Counted from the first letter of the stretch, positions 8,623 to 16,849 are shown. The stretch is 64,000 bases of DNA from Xylanibacter rarus (GCF_001275135.1 NZ_LFQU01000013.1:35292-99291); one strand, 5' to 3'. Notes: a model not told the origin generated them from the letters alone. A program made the numbers and translations.

Positions 8623-10005
8623 ATGGAACTGAAAGAGATTAAAGCTGTATATTTTGTAGGAGCAGGCGGCATAGGCATGAGCGCCATAGCCCGTTACTTC
8701 CTGCACAGAGGCGTTGTCGTTGCCGGATACGACAAAACTCCTTCTGCATTGACAACGCAGCTCGAGAAAGAAGGCATGCTTATTCATTATGAAGAAAACA
8801 TCGACGAGATACCGCATGCCTGCAGAAACCAGAAGTCTTCGCTCGTGATCTACACCCCGGCCATACCGGCAGACCACAAGGAGCTGGTTTACTTCCGTGA
8901 GAACGGTTTCGACGTTGAGAAGCGCGCCCAGGTGCTGGGCATGCTCACACGCTCACACAAGGGCCTTTGCTTTGCCGGCACGCACGGCAAGACCACCACG
9001 TCTACCATGTGCGCCCACATCATGCATCAGAGCCACGTCGACTGCAACGCCTTTCTCGGCGGCATATCAAAGAATTACAGCTCTAACTACATACTGAGCA
9101 AGGAGAGCGACTTCGTGGTTATCGAGGCCGATGAGTTCGACCGCAGCTTCCACTGGCTCCGTCCGTGGATGAGCGTCATAACATCTACCGACCCCGATCA
9201 TCTCGACATATACGGCACCAAGGAGGCCTATCTTGAGAGCTTCGCCCATTACTCTTCGCTGATTCAGCCCGGCGGAGCGCTCATCATACACAAGGGCCTC
9301 GAGATGAAAGCTCAGGTGCAGCCCGGTGTTAAGGTGTATGAATACAGTCTTGACAGCGGCGACTTCCATGCCGAGAATATCGTGATTGAGAACGGCAACA
9401 TCTCGTTCGACTTCATCTCGCCCATAGAAACCGTACGCGGAGTGCAGCTCGGTCAGCCCGTGCCCATCAATATCGAGAACGGCATTGCGGCCATGGCCAT
9501 GGCACAGCTCAACGGATGCTCAAGCGAGGAACTGAAGTATGGCATGAAGACATACCGTGGCGTTGACCGCCGCTTCGACTTCAAGATAAAGAACGACAAG
9601 ATTGTCTTCCTCAGCGACTACGCACACCATCCAAAGGAAATCTACCAGAGCGCAAGGAGCATACGCGAGCTTTACAGGGACAAGAAGATAACCGTAATCT
9701 TCCAGCCCCATCTCTACACCCGCACGCGCGACTTCTACAAGGACTTTGCCGACAGCCTGAGCATGCTCGACGAGGTTGTGCTCTGCGACATATATCCCGC
9801 ACGCGAGGAGCCTATCCCCGGCGTTACGTCACAGCTTATCTACGACAACCTGAAGGAAGGCGTGGAGAAGAAGATGATACACAAGGAGGATGTCCTCTCG
9901 TTCGTAAAAGACAATGATTTCGAGGTGCTCGTGGTGCTCGGTGCCGGCGACCTCGACAATTATGTGCCACAGATAGAGAAAATACTTCAAGACAAGTATA
10001 AGTAA
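8623..10005 (+). CDS. murC: UDP-N-acetylmuramate–L-alanine ligase
   Basis: This cytoplasmic ligase adds L-Ala to UDP-MurNAc with ATP. The 460 residues show the Rossmann-like GAGGIGMSAIARYF near the start, the ATP loop GTHGKTTTSTM near residue 120, the central DEFDRSFHWLRPW segment and a C-terminal domain with FQPHLYTRTRDF, all typical of MurC. The TAA is immediately followed by the ftsQ ATG, indicating tight coupling. Confidence 0.96.
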   Translation: MELKEIKAVYFVGAGGIGMSAIARYFLHRGVVVAGYDKTPSALTTQLEKEGMLIHYEENIDEIPHACRNQKSSLVIYTPAIPADHKELVYFRENGFDVEKRAQVLGMLTRSHKGLCFAGTHGKTTTSTMCAHIMHQSHVDCNAFLGGISKNYSSNYILSKESDFVVIEADEFDRSFHWLRPWMSVITSTDPDHLDIYGTKEAYLESFAHYSSLIQPGGALIIHKGLEMKAQVQPGVKVYEYSLDSGDFHAENIVIENGNISFDFISPIETVRGVQLGQPVPINIENGIAAMAMAQLNGCSSEELKYGMKTYRGVDRRFDFKIKNDKIVFLSDYAHHPKEIYQSARSIRELYRDKKITVIFQPHLYTRTRDFYKDFADSLSMLDEVVLCDIYPAREEPIPGVTSQLIYDNLKEGVEKKMIHKEDVLSFVKDNDFEVLVVLGAGDLDNYVPQIEKILQDKYK

Positions 10006-10806
10006 ATGCATCAGAAACTTAAAAGAACCATATTCATAACGCTCGACGTGTTTCTTGCGGTTTACCTGGTGATGGCGATGACCTCGTTCAATCATCCGGC
10101 AGAGACACATAGCGTGTGTACTAAGGTTACCATTAATGTTGAGGATGAAAGTACAAACGGATTCCTAAGTGCAAAGGAGGTGAAGCACATTCTTGAGCGG
10201 AGCCGCCTTTATCCGTTTAAGAAGAAACTTGCCGACATCAACCCTCGCGACATCGAGGACAAGCTGAAGGACACGCCCTTTGTCAACACTGCACAGTGCT
10301 ATAAGACAAAGGACGGCAACGTCTTTATAAGCATCACGCAGCGTCTGCCTATCGTAAGGGTGAAAAACTCGCGTGGCGACGACTATTATCTTGACGATCA
10401 GGGCGGCATAATGCCCAACTCAAAGTACACGTCAGACCTGATAATAGCCACAGGCAACATAAGCCGCTGGTATGCCCGCAACTATCTCTCTTATCTGGCC
10501 ATCGAGCTGATGAAGGATGATTTCTGGAAGAATCAGATAGTGCAGATAAACATACTGCCCGACCTTGGCGTTGAGCTTGTTCCGCGCGTCGGCGAGCATA
10601 TCGTTTATCTGGGCAACATCCCGCAGACAAAATATGTCAACCGCCGCAAGGCTCTTGTGCAAGGTTTTGTGCAGAAGAAGATGGACCGTCTGAAGAAGTT
10701 TTACAAATACGGACTCAGTCAGGCCGGATGGAACAAATATTCTTATATAGATCTGGAGTTTGACAACCAGATAATATGCAAAAAGAAGAAAAAGGCAGAT
10801 ATTTAA
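10006..10806 (+). CDS. ftsQ: Cell division protein FtsQ
   Basis: A bitopic divisome protein linking early and late division proteins. The 266 residues have a short basic N-terminus, one transmembrane helix (about 8-27), a POTRA-like region (VTINVEDESTNGFLSAKEVKHILE) and a beta domain including QRLPIVRVKNSRGDDYYLDDQGGIMP, a recognisable FtsQ/DivIB pattern. It ends in a Lys-rich tail. Its position between murC and ftsA supports the call. Confidence 0.9.
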   Translation: MHQKLKRTIFITLDVFLAVYLVMAMTSFNHPAETHSVCTKVTINVEDESTNGFLSAKEVKHILERSRLYPFKKKLADINPRDIEDKLKDTPFVNTAQCYKTKDGNVFISITQRLPIVRVKNSRGDDYYLDDQGGIMPNSKYTSDLIIATGNISRWYARNYLSYLAIELMKDDFWKNQIVQINILPDLGVELVPRVGEHIVYLGNIPQTKYVNRRKALVQGFVQKKMDRLKKFYKYGLSQAGWNKYSYIDLEFDNQIICKKKKKADI

Positions 10807-10835
10807 ATAAAACAGAAACAACAAATTGATAACGT

Positions 10836-12275
10836 ATGGCAGCAAAGGATTTTATAGTAGCAATAGAATTAGGCTCATCAAAGGTTACGGGCATTGCGGG
10901 CAAGAAGAATCTTGACGGCAGCATCTCTGTGCTCGCCGTTGTGAAGGAAGACTCTTCGTCGTTTATACGCAAGGGCGTCGTCTACAATATAAATCAGACC
11001 GTTCAGTGTGTGTCCAACATCGTCAAGAAACTGTCTGCCGCCCTCAAGTCTGAGATAGCTCAGGTGTATGTGGGCGTGGGCGGCCAGTCTATCAGAAGCG
11101 AGAAGAACGTGATAGGCAAAGACTTATTGGGCGACACCATCGTTACGCAGGAGATGGTAAACGAGCTTATGGACACCAACCGTAACATGTCTTATCCTGA
11201 ACAGGAAATTCTTGACGCGGCCACACAGGAGTATAAGGTCGACAACCAGCTGCAGCTCGATCCCGTGGGCATACAGTGCAGCCGCCTTGAGGGCAACTTC
11301 CTCAACATATTGTGGCGCAAGACCTTCTACCGCAACCTCAACAAGTGTTTCGACACTGCCGGCATTGCCATTGCCGAGATGTATCTGGCGCCGCTGGCGC
11401 TGGCCGACAGCGTGCTGTCCGACTCTGAGAAGCGTTCAGGATGCGTGCTCGTTGACCTTGGTGCCGATACCACCACTGTTTCTGTTTACTATAAGAATAT
11501 TCTTCGCCATCTTGCTGTCATACCTCTCGGCGGCAACAACATCACCAAGGATATCGCTTCGCTGCAGATGGACGATGAGAACGCCGAGAAGATGAAGCTG
11601 AAATACGGAAATGCTTATACTGACAACAACGAGATAGACAACACCCTGATGTTCCCCATCGATGCCGACCGCAGCATAGAGAGCCGCAAGTTTATCGAGA
11701 TCGTAGAGGGCAGACTTCAGGAGATTATCGAGAACGTGTGGTATCAGGTTCCTGCCGAGTATGCCGACAGGCTGCTGGGCGGTATCATCCTTACCGGTGG
11801 AGGCTCTAACATGAAGAACATCGACATGGCCTTCAGAAACCACACGCATATAGAGAAAATACGTATTGCGAAGTTTGTTACGCAGACCATCAACTCTAAC
11901 AACAACGACATCAACGCCCACAACGGCATGATGAACACCGTGCTGGGCATCCTGGCCAAGGGCGACATGAACTGCGCCGGCGAAGAGTACAGTGAGCACA
12001 GCGACCTCTTCGGTGCCGACAAGCCTAAGCCGGCTGCCGGCATGCAGGGCGGAACTCACGTACAGCAGCGCAACAACGAGGGCGTAGTGCTCACCGAAGC
12101 CGAGAAGCTGAAGATTGAGGAGATGCGCCGCAAGGCTGCCGAAGAGGCTGCCAGGAAGGAGAGCGAGCCCGAAGTTAAGCCGAAGGACGATGCCGACAAG
12201 GAAAAGAAGGGCATGAAGCCTCATGTTACAAAGCTCAAGAACTGGTTCAGAAGCCTTGTCTCTGAGGACGAATAA
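10836..12275 (+). CDS. ftsA: Cell division protein FtsA
   Basis: An actin-like ATPase that anchors FtsZ to the membrane. The 479-residue protein starts with the phosphate-1 motif FIVAIELGSSKVTGIAG, has the SHS2-type 1C domain region, the VLVDLGADTTTVSVY phosphate-2 motif and GGIILTGGGSNMKNID. A long charged linker rich in Glu/Lys/Ala (about 405-460) separates the core from a C-terminal amphipathic segment KLKNWFRSLV, the likely membrane-targeting helix. The linker makes it longer than the E. coli protein, as seen in other Bacteroidota. ftsZ follows. Confidence 0.95.
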   Translation: MAAKDFIVAIELGSSKVTGIAGKKNLDGSISVLAVVKEDSSSFIRKGVVYNINQTVQCVSNIVKKLSAALKSEIAQVYVGVGGQSIRSEKNVIGKDLLGDTIVTQEMVNELMDTNRNMSYPEQEILDAATQEYKVDNQLQLDPVGIQCSRLEGNFLNILWRKTFYRNLNKCFDTAGIAIAEMYLAPLALADSVLSDSEKRSGCVLVDLGADTTTVSVYYKNILRHLAVIPLGGNNITKDIASLQMDDENAEKMKLKYGNAYTDNNEIDNTLMFPIDADRSIESRKFIEIVEGRLQEIIENVWYQVPAEYADRLLGGIILTGGGSNMKNIDMAFRNHTHIEKIRIAKFVTQTINSNNNDINAHNGMMNTVLGILAKGDMNCAGEEYSEHSDLFGADKPKPAAGMQGGTHVQQRNNEGVVLTEAEKLKIEEMRRKAAEEAARKESEPEVKPKDDADKEKKGMKPHVTKLKNWFRSLVSEDE

Positions 12276-12334
12276 TATTGACATGGCTGCGCTGCTACAA
12301 ACTTATAACTACGAAAAAAAATAAAGACAGAGAT

Positions 12335-13651
12335 ATGGCTGATACACATAGAATAGTGGATTTCGGTGAGCCCGAAAAAGAGAAGAGCATAATAAAAGTG
12401 ATCGGAGTAGGCGGCGGTGGAGGCAACGCCGTTAACCACATGTACCGCGAGGGCATACACGACGTGTCGTTCGTTCTGTGCAACACTGACAACCAGGCAC
12501 TCAACGACTCGCCCGTACCCGTGCACCTGCAGCTCGGCAAGGAAGGACTCGGAGCCGGCAACAAGCCTGCAAAGGCGCGCGAGGCAGCCGAGGAGAGCCT
12601 TGAGGACATTAAGGCAATGCTCAACGACGGCACCAAGATGGCATTCATCACAGCCGGAATGGGCGGAGGCACCGGCACCGGTGCGGCTCCTGTCATTGCC
12701 AGCGTTTCAAAGGATCTGGGCATACTTACCGTCGGCATCGTTACCATACCGTTCCGCTTTGAGGGCGAACGCAAGATCGACCAGGCCCTCGACGGCGTTG
12801 AAGAGATGTCGAAGCACGTCGACGCCCTGCTCGTAATCAACAACGAGCGCCTGCGCGAGATTTATCCGGAACTGTCTATCCTTGATGCCTTCGGCAAGGC
12901 CGACGACACCCTGAGCATTGCTGCCAAGAGCATAGCCGAGATTATCACCGTTCACGGACTGATAAACCTCGACTTCAACGACGTGAAGACCGTGCTTAAG
13001 GACGGCGGCGTGGCCATCATGAGTACAGGCTACGGCGAAGGCGAGGGCCGTGTGAAGCGTGCCATTGAGGACGCGCTCAACTCACCTCTGCTCAACGACA
13101 ACGACGTGTTCAACGCAAAGAAGATATTGCTCAGCATATCGTTCTGCAGCGACAAGAACAGCAACAACGGCCTCATGATGGAGGAGATGAACGACGTGAA
13201 CGACTTTATGGCCAAGTTTGGCAACGACTTCGAGATAAAGTGGGGACTTGCCACCGACCCCGAACTGGGCAACAGAGTGAAGGTTACCATCCTCGCCACA
13301 GGATTCGGCATAGAGAATGTCGACGGCATGAACGAGCACTACAAGAAGCACTCTCAGGAGGAGAACGAACGCCGTGCTGAGGAGGAGGAGAAGGCTGCCG
13401 AGCGCCGCGCAAAGCGTGAACACTACTACGGCACCGACGGAAAAAGCTCTAAATACAAGCGCCGTCCGCACATATACATCTTCCGCCAGGAAGACCTCGA
13501 CAACGACGACGTAATATCTTCTGTTGAGTCGACGCCTACATACAAGCGCACACGTCAGGAGCTTGAGGAAATACGCAACCAGTCTATGGGACAGGTAAAG
13601 AAGGCCGAGAGCGAGGACAGCAAGATACAGGGAACAATAAAGTTTGGATGA
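12335..13651 (+). CDS. ftsZ: Cell division protein FtsZ
   Basis: The tubulin-like GTPase that forms the Z ring. The protein has 438 residues with the start taken at MADTHRIVDFGEPEKEKS. Motifs are IKVIGVGGGGGNAVNHM (nucleotide-binding start), the tubulin signature GGGTGTGAAPV near residue 110, and FRFEGERKIDQALDG. The C-terminal tail has a charged Glu/Arg stretch and a conserved end YIFRQEDLDNDDVI, which may be the FtsA-binding peptide. The track frame extends upstream to 12278, but those 19 codons do not look like FtsZ. Confidence 0.97.
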   Translation: MADTHRIVDFGEPEKEKSIIKVIGVGGGGGNAVNHMYREGIHDVSFVLCNTDNQALNDSPVPVHLQLGKEGLGAGNKPAKAREAAEESLEDIKAMLNDGTKMAFITAGMGGGTGTGAAPVIASVSKDLGILTVGIVTIPFRFEGERKIDQALDGVEEMSKHVDALLVINNERLREIYPELSILDAFGKADDTLSIAAKSIAEIITVHGLINLDFNDVKTVLKDGGVAIMSTGYGEGEGRVKRAIEDALNSPLLNDNDVFNAKKILLSISFCSDKNSNNGLMMEEMNDVNDFMAKFGNDFEIKWGLATDPELGNRVKVTILATGFGIENVDGMNEHYKKHSQEENERRAEEEEKAAERRAKREHYYGTDGKSSKYKRRPHIYIFRQEDLDNDDVISSVESTPTYKRTRQELEEIRNQSMGQVKKAESEDSKIQGTIKFG

Positions 13652-13691
13652 TTGACAATTCATAATTCATAATTTTTAATTCATAATTAAA
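13652..13691. repeat. Low-complexity ATTCATAATT repeat
   Basis: Short copies of AATTCATAATT fill the ftsZ–yqeY gap. The same filler recurs near 18325-18400. Confidence 0.6.
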
Positions 13692-14138
13692 ATGTTATTC
13701 GATCAGATAAGCAACGATATAAAGGAGGCCATGAAGGCCCGCGACAAGGTGCGTCTTGAGACCTTGCGCAACATTAAGAAAGTTTTTCTTGAGGCAAAGA
13801 CTGCTCCCGGAGCCAACGACACTCTCGAGGATGCCGACGCCATGAAGATTCTTGCCAAGCTTGCCAAGCAGGGCAAAGAGTCGGCTGCCACATTCGTGCA
13901 GCAGAACCGTCAGGACCTTGCAGACGCCGAGCTGGCACAGGTCAGCGTCATTGAGGCATACCTGCCGAAGCCTATGACAGAGGAAGAGATTGAGGCTGCC
14001 GTAAAGGAAATTATAGCCCAGACAGGTGCCGCAGGCATGAAGGATATGGGCAAGGTTATGGGCGTGGCTTCAAAGCAGATGGCTGGCAAGGCCGACGGCC
14101 GCATTATCTCCGGCATCGTAAAGAAACTGCTTGCCTAA
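13692..14138 (+). CDS. GatB/YqeY domain protein
   Basis: 148 residues matching the YqeY family: an N-terminal helical half (ISNDIKEAMKARDKVRLETLRNIKKVF) and a C-terminal half ending MKDMGKVMGVASKQMAGKADGRIISGIVKKLL. The C-terminal part resembles the tail of the GatB amidotransferase subunit that contacts tRNA. The physiological role of stand-alone YqeY is poorly defined. It lies 40 bases after ftsZ and is followed by a strong terminator, so it is probably the last gene of the division cluster transcript. Confidence 0.93.
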   Translation: MLFDQISNDIKEAMKARDKVRLETLRNIKKVFLEAKTAPGANDTLEDADAMKILAKLAKQGKESAATFVQQNRQDLADAELAQVSVIEAYLPKPMTEEEIEAAVKEIIAQTGAAGMKDMGKVMGVASKQMAGKADGRIISGIVKKLLA

Positions 14139-14164
14139 GCATTTTCTTTCTGATATAAAATAAT

Positions 14165-14217
14165 AAATCAGCCTGAACGGACTAAACAGTCTACTCAGGC
14201 TGATTTGTTTTTTTGAT
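14165..14217 (+). terminator. Rho-independent terminator after yqeY
   Basis: A perfect 12-bp stem (14165-14176 with 14195-14206, AAATCAGCCTGA) is followed by a T-rich run. Confidence 0.85.
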
Positions 14218-14269
14218 GTACCGGCAACAGAACTTTGTTTCCATTTGCACAAAATTTTGGACAGTGTCA

Positions 14270-14468
14270 TTAACTCCTAAAAACAAAGCATACGACTTTA
14301 ACTCTTCTAACTCCTTTATCTACTTTAACTCCTAAAAACAAAGCATATGACTTTAACTCCTCTAACTCCTTTATCTACTTTAACTCCTAAAAACAAAGCA
14401 TACGACTTTAACTCCTCTAACTCCTTTAACTACTTTAACTCCTAAAACAGAACATTCTCCTCTAACTA
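14270..14468. repeat. 55-bp tandem repeat, 3 copies plus a partial
   Basis: Copies begin at 14270, 14325 and 14380 with an exact 55-bp period, each opening TTAACTCCTAAAAACAAAGC. A partial fourth begins at 14435. Copies differ by only a few bases. The inner TTTAACTCC/TTTAACTAC words recur in the inverted repeats around the four-helix-bundle gene at 41 kb. Confidence 0.9.
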
Positions 14469-14677
14469 TTTTATAAAAAAACTCGTCACTCGTCACAATG
14501 GCGTATAACGCGCTGATACACATGGTGTTACAGTGTGACGAGTTGCGCTTTCAACTCGTCACGCTCATGGCTCACACATCAGTCGTGATGAGTTTAGCCG
14601 GCAACTCGTCACACTTTAACATCTTGATTTACAGCTTGTTATGCACGGTTGTGACGAGTGATGAGTTTTTTATAAAA
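14469..14677. mobile_element. MITE-like element with 30-bp terminal inverted repeats
   Basis: The left end (14469-14498) and right end (14649-14677) are inverted copies over about 30 bases, differing by one substitution and one A/T-run length change. The word GTGACGAGT, or its one-mismatch form, occurs about eight times in both orientations. One pair forms a perfect 11-bp hairpin (14535-14545 with 14552-14562). No transposase is inside, so it would be non-autonomous. No clear target-site duplication was seen. Confidence 0.55.
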
Positions 14678-14809
14678 ATAAAATTGATCCTTATGTTATG
14701 CTGCATGGCTTATCACGAAGAGTCAACTTTTATCAGCGATACTCCATGTTTCGGTCAACCTAAGTCAGTAAATAGTCAACATTCTTTATTATTGCCGTTT
14801 TCATTTTTC

Positions 14810-14872
14810 CGAAAGGCATACTTTTGCACCCTGAAAGGCCACGTTTCAGCATGCAAAAGCATACCTTTTGCA
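14810..14872. repeat. Dyad array 2 (3 clear units of 22 bp)
   Basis: Units begin at 14810, 14832 and 14854, with arms such as CGAAAGG/CTTTTGC, TGAAAGG/GTTTCAG and CAAAAGC/CTTTTGC. A decayed fourth unit could occupy 14788-14809. Confidence 0.75.
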
Positions 14873-15101
14873 TTGCCGTTAGGCCTATTGTATGGCTCTG
14901 AATAAATCCTACGTAAACTGTAATTTATTAGAAATGAACCGAAAAGAACTTACTAAAATAAATAACGACTTTAGTTTTTGCCTACATTTGCAAACAAATA
15001 CACGGACTATTTAGCATAACGATAAAATATTCCTGACTGCATTGATAATTTGTCTTGCGTGATGTGAAAATGTTTAAGCAATAATCTTTAAATCATAAGC
15101 T

Positions 15102-15470
15102 ATGAGTAGAATAAGTTTTAGGAAAGACAGGTTAGATATCCTTTTCAGTACTCTTCTGCTTTTATATGCCGTAGAGCCTGTGTTTGGAGACATACTTGTG
15201 ATAGATTATCTAATTTATGGGTTGATGGCAGTGTGCGCTGTGTTGATGCTTGTGTTCTTGGTGAAAGATCTGATTAAGGATGCGCGCGGCTTCATTTCGA
15301 GTTATACATCGAGGTCGGTCTTTTGGATTGTTGATGCCGTAATATGTCTTATAGGCCTGGCTGTAGGCTATGCGTTCAGCTCAAATTCAGGTAGCTGGTG
15401 GATTTTTCTGTTTATCTGTTTTGTTGCTGTATATTTTCTGCCGACACCAAAGGGAACGAAAACAACGTGA
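15102..15470 (+). CDS. Small four-helix membrane protein, paralogue A
   Basis: I do not recognise the family. The protein has 122 residues with a basic N-terminus and four hydrophobic segments: about 13-29, 36-54, 72-91 and 98-113. Between helices 2 and 3 is a conserved charged loop KDLIKDARGFISSYTSRSV. The C-terminus is polar (PTPKGTKTT). It is roughly half identical to the 120-residue protein at 16356, including that loop. Neighbours are an 81-residue and a 42-residue membrane protein. A 26-bp hairpin begins 3 bases after the stop. Confidence 0.75.
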   Translation: MSRISFRKDRLDILFSTLLLLYAVEPVFGDILVIDYLIYGLMAVCAVLMLVFLVKDLIKDARGFISSYTSRSVFWIVDAVICLIGLAVGYAFSSNSGSWWIFLFICFVAVYFLPTPKGTKTT

Positions 15471-15473
15471 TAT

Positions 15474-15558
15474 CGCAGGGGCGTATCCCAGGTGCGTCCG
15501 AAAGCGTTATATATGATTGATAATGTAAGTGTGGACGCACCTGGGGTACGTCCCTGCG
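15474..15558. repeat. Long inverted repeat (26-bp arms)
   Basis: Arms 15474-15499 and 15533-15558 match 24 of 26 bases, with a 33-base loop. The arm contains CAGGTGCGTCC. There is no T-run after it, so it is not a standard intrinsic terminator. The mismatches leave G·T pairs. Confidence 0.8.
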
Positions 15559-15593
15559 TGCTTAGGCATGATAATGGTTTGTTGCGCATCTTC

Positions 15594-15627
15594 TTTGTGA
15601 GTATAAATCTGTAGAAAATTACATTTG
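15594..15627 (+). promoter_or_regulatory. Promoter-like site upstream of the 81-aa membrane protein
   Basis: TTTG (15594-15597) and TACATTTG (15620-15627) are separated by 22 bases, slightly longer than the usual 19-21. Confidence 0.4.
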
Positions 15628-15701
15628 TTGCTTTACTCTCTCTCTTTAACTTCGTTGAAGTTTTTAATGATTATGGTGGTTAAATTTAATTTTAGTGCCT
15701 T

Positions 15702-15947
15702 ATGAAAAAAGCAAAAGTAATAATTCTTTCCCTCATACTCCTTATAGGTCTTGTATGGTGGGGCTTTGTGTTGTTTGGAATAGAACTTAGGTATTCCTTT
15801 ATGATTTTGCCGCTGGTGCTTGTAACACTGACGTCTTTATTGAAAAACAATGAAAGCACCCGCTTTGACAAGCTGGAACTGGCATTAGAGGTGTTGGCTC
15901 TGCTGGCCATGGTGTATTTTACTGTTTTCATGCTGCTTCCTTTTTGA
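15702..15947 (+). CDS. Small membrane protein (81 aa)
   Basis: I do not recognise it. It has a Lys-rich start (MKKAKV) and three hydrophobic segments (about 7-26, 31-45, 60-80) joined by a charged stretch NNESTRFDKLE. It lies between the two paralogous four-helix membrane genes and seems to have its own promoter-like site. An imperfect 12-bp hairpin (16001-16012 with 16022-16033) follows at some distance. Confidence 0.65.
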   Translation: MKKAKVIILSLILLIGLVWWGFVLFGIELRYSFMILPLVLVTLTSLLKNNESTRFDKLELALEVLALLAMVYFTVFMLLPF

Positions 15948-16112
15948 CGGTTACGGAAAAGCGTTGTGAAAAATTTGAGCAGTATTAATAATTTAATGTG
16001 ATAATCCGACCGGTTATTATTCGGCCGGGTTATTGCGTTGTGTCTGTCGTGCTGCTCTGAACGCTTATATTTCAATGGATATCGGTGATGAACCGAAATA
16101 AACTTCTGGAAA

Positions 16113-16144
16113 GTTGAAAATGTCCAGGATTTTTACTAACTTTG
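16113..16144 (+). promoter_or_regulatory. Promoter upstream of the small membrane genes at 16.2-16.7 kb
   Basis: GTTG (16113-16116), 20 bases, then TAACTTTG (16137-16144), close to the TTTG–N20–TAnnTTTG form. Confidence 0.5.
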
Positions 16145-16190
16145 TGAACATAAGGCTACAAGAGCTGCCGAACCATATCAGCACGTTATA

Positions 16191-16319
16191 ATGCGGCATT
16201 ACAGAATGTCTGTTTGTGCCGGCATGATAGTGCTGACGGCTTTGTCGCTGATAATCTTTGTGTCGAGTGTTAGATATTCCTCCATGCGGAAAAAGCTGTT
16301 TAAGTTTGATGTTTTGTGA
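16191..16319 (+). CDS. Putative 42-aa membrane peptide
   Basis: A short frame opens ATG CGG CAT TAC and closes TGA at 16317-16319. The peptide has a basic start (MRHYRM), one hydrophobic span (VCAGMIVLTALSLIIFVSSV) and a basic tail (RYSSMRKKLFKF), the layout of a single-pass small membrane protein. It lies 47 bases after a promoter-like site and 36 bases before paralogue B. It may instead be untranslated leader. Confidence 0.4.
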   Translation: MRHYRMSVCAGMIVLTALSLIIFVSSVRYSSMRKKLFKFDVL

Positions 16320-16355
16320 TTTAAACCTATAAATATTTTTTTTAACAACAAGCCT

Positions 16356-16718
16356 ATGAGAAAAGTAGATTTAAAGACCGGCAAGCTTGAAATTATTTTC
16401 AGCATCTTTCTTCTTCTGTTTGCACTTGAGCCGCTGTTTGGCAGCATGCCTGCGGCAGATTATGCCGTCTGGGGATTAATAGTTCTGTGTCTTGTCCTGA
16501 TGGTTGTGCTGATGATAAAAGATTTGGTTAAGGATGCGCGCGGCTTCCTTTCGCGTTATACGTCAAGGTCGGTCCTTTCGGTCTTAGACATCGTTATCTG
16601 TCTGATAGGCGTGGCTGTGAGCTATGCGGTAGATGCCGGTATGAGCAGCTTCTGGATCTTAATGCTTGTCCTTACAGTCATTGCATATTTCCTGCCGGCG
16701 CCCAAAGGAGCTAAATAA
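16356..16718 (+). CDS. Small four-helix membrane protein, paralogue B
   Basis: 120 residues, family unknown to me. It has four hydrophobic segments and the loop KDLVKDARGFLSRYTSRSV, almost the same as paralogue A at 15102. The ends PAPKGAK and PTPKGTKTT also match. Both start with a basic segment followed by a LLL[FY]A[LV]EP[LV]FG helix end. Its stop codon overlaps the left arm of a perfect 39-bp inverted repeat. A duplication of the gene with independent upstream regions is inferred. Confidence 0.75.
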   Translation: MRKVDLKTGKLEIIFSIFLLLFALEPLFGSMPAADYAVWGLIVLCLVLMVVLMIKDLVKDARGFLSRYTSRSVLSVLDIVICLIGVAVSYAVDAGMSSFWILMLVLTVIAYFLPAPKGAK

Positions 16719-16849
16719 GTGAAGAGTGAAGAACGAAGAGTGAAGAATTCAATAGCATATAAAACTGAATAGCATTATAGCATTGCCGACATTCTATAAC
16801 ACACAACAGACTATTGAATTCTTCACTCTTCGTTCTTCACTCTTCACTT
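16717..16849. repeat. Perfect 39-bp inverted repeat
   Basis: Arms 16717-16755 and 16811-16849 are exact reverse complements with a 55-base spacer. The left arm is purine-rich (GTGAAGAGTGAAG words). It begins inside the stop codon of paralogue B and is followed by a short T-run, so it could act as a terminator. A single half-arm-like copy occurs at 18941-18960. Confidence 0.9.

Larger units (their letters stand above)
14218..15101. other. Repeat-rich intergenic island
   Basis: No coding gene is supported. In order it holds three 55-bp tandem repeats, a MITE-like inverted-repeat element, a three-unit dyad array and a TACATTTG -7-like box at 14993-15000 ahead of the next gene. An open frame at 14498-14905 runs through these repeats and is judged spurious. 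Confidence 0.6.

Noticed and set aside
14498-14905. A 135-codon frame through the MITE-like element and array 2
   Set aside because: It runs through repeats and has no protein-like pattern.
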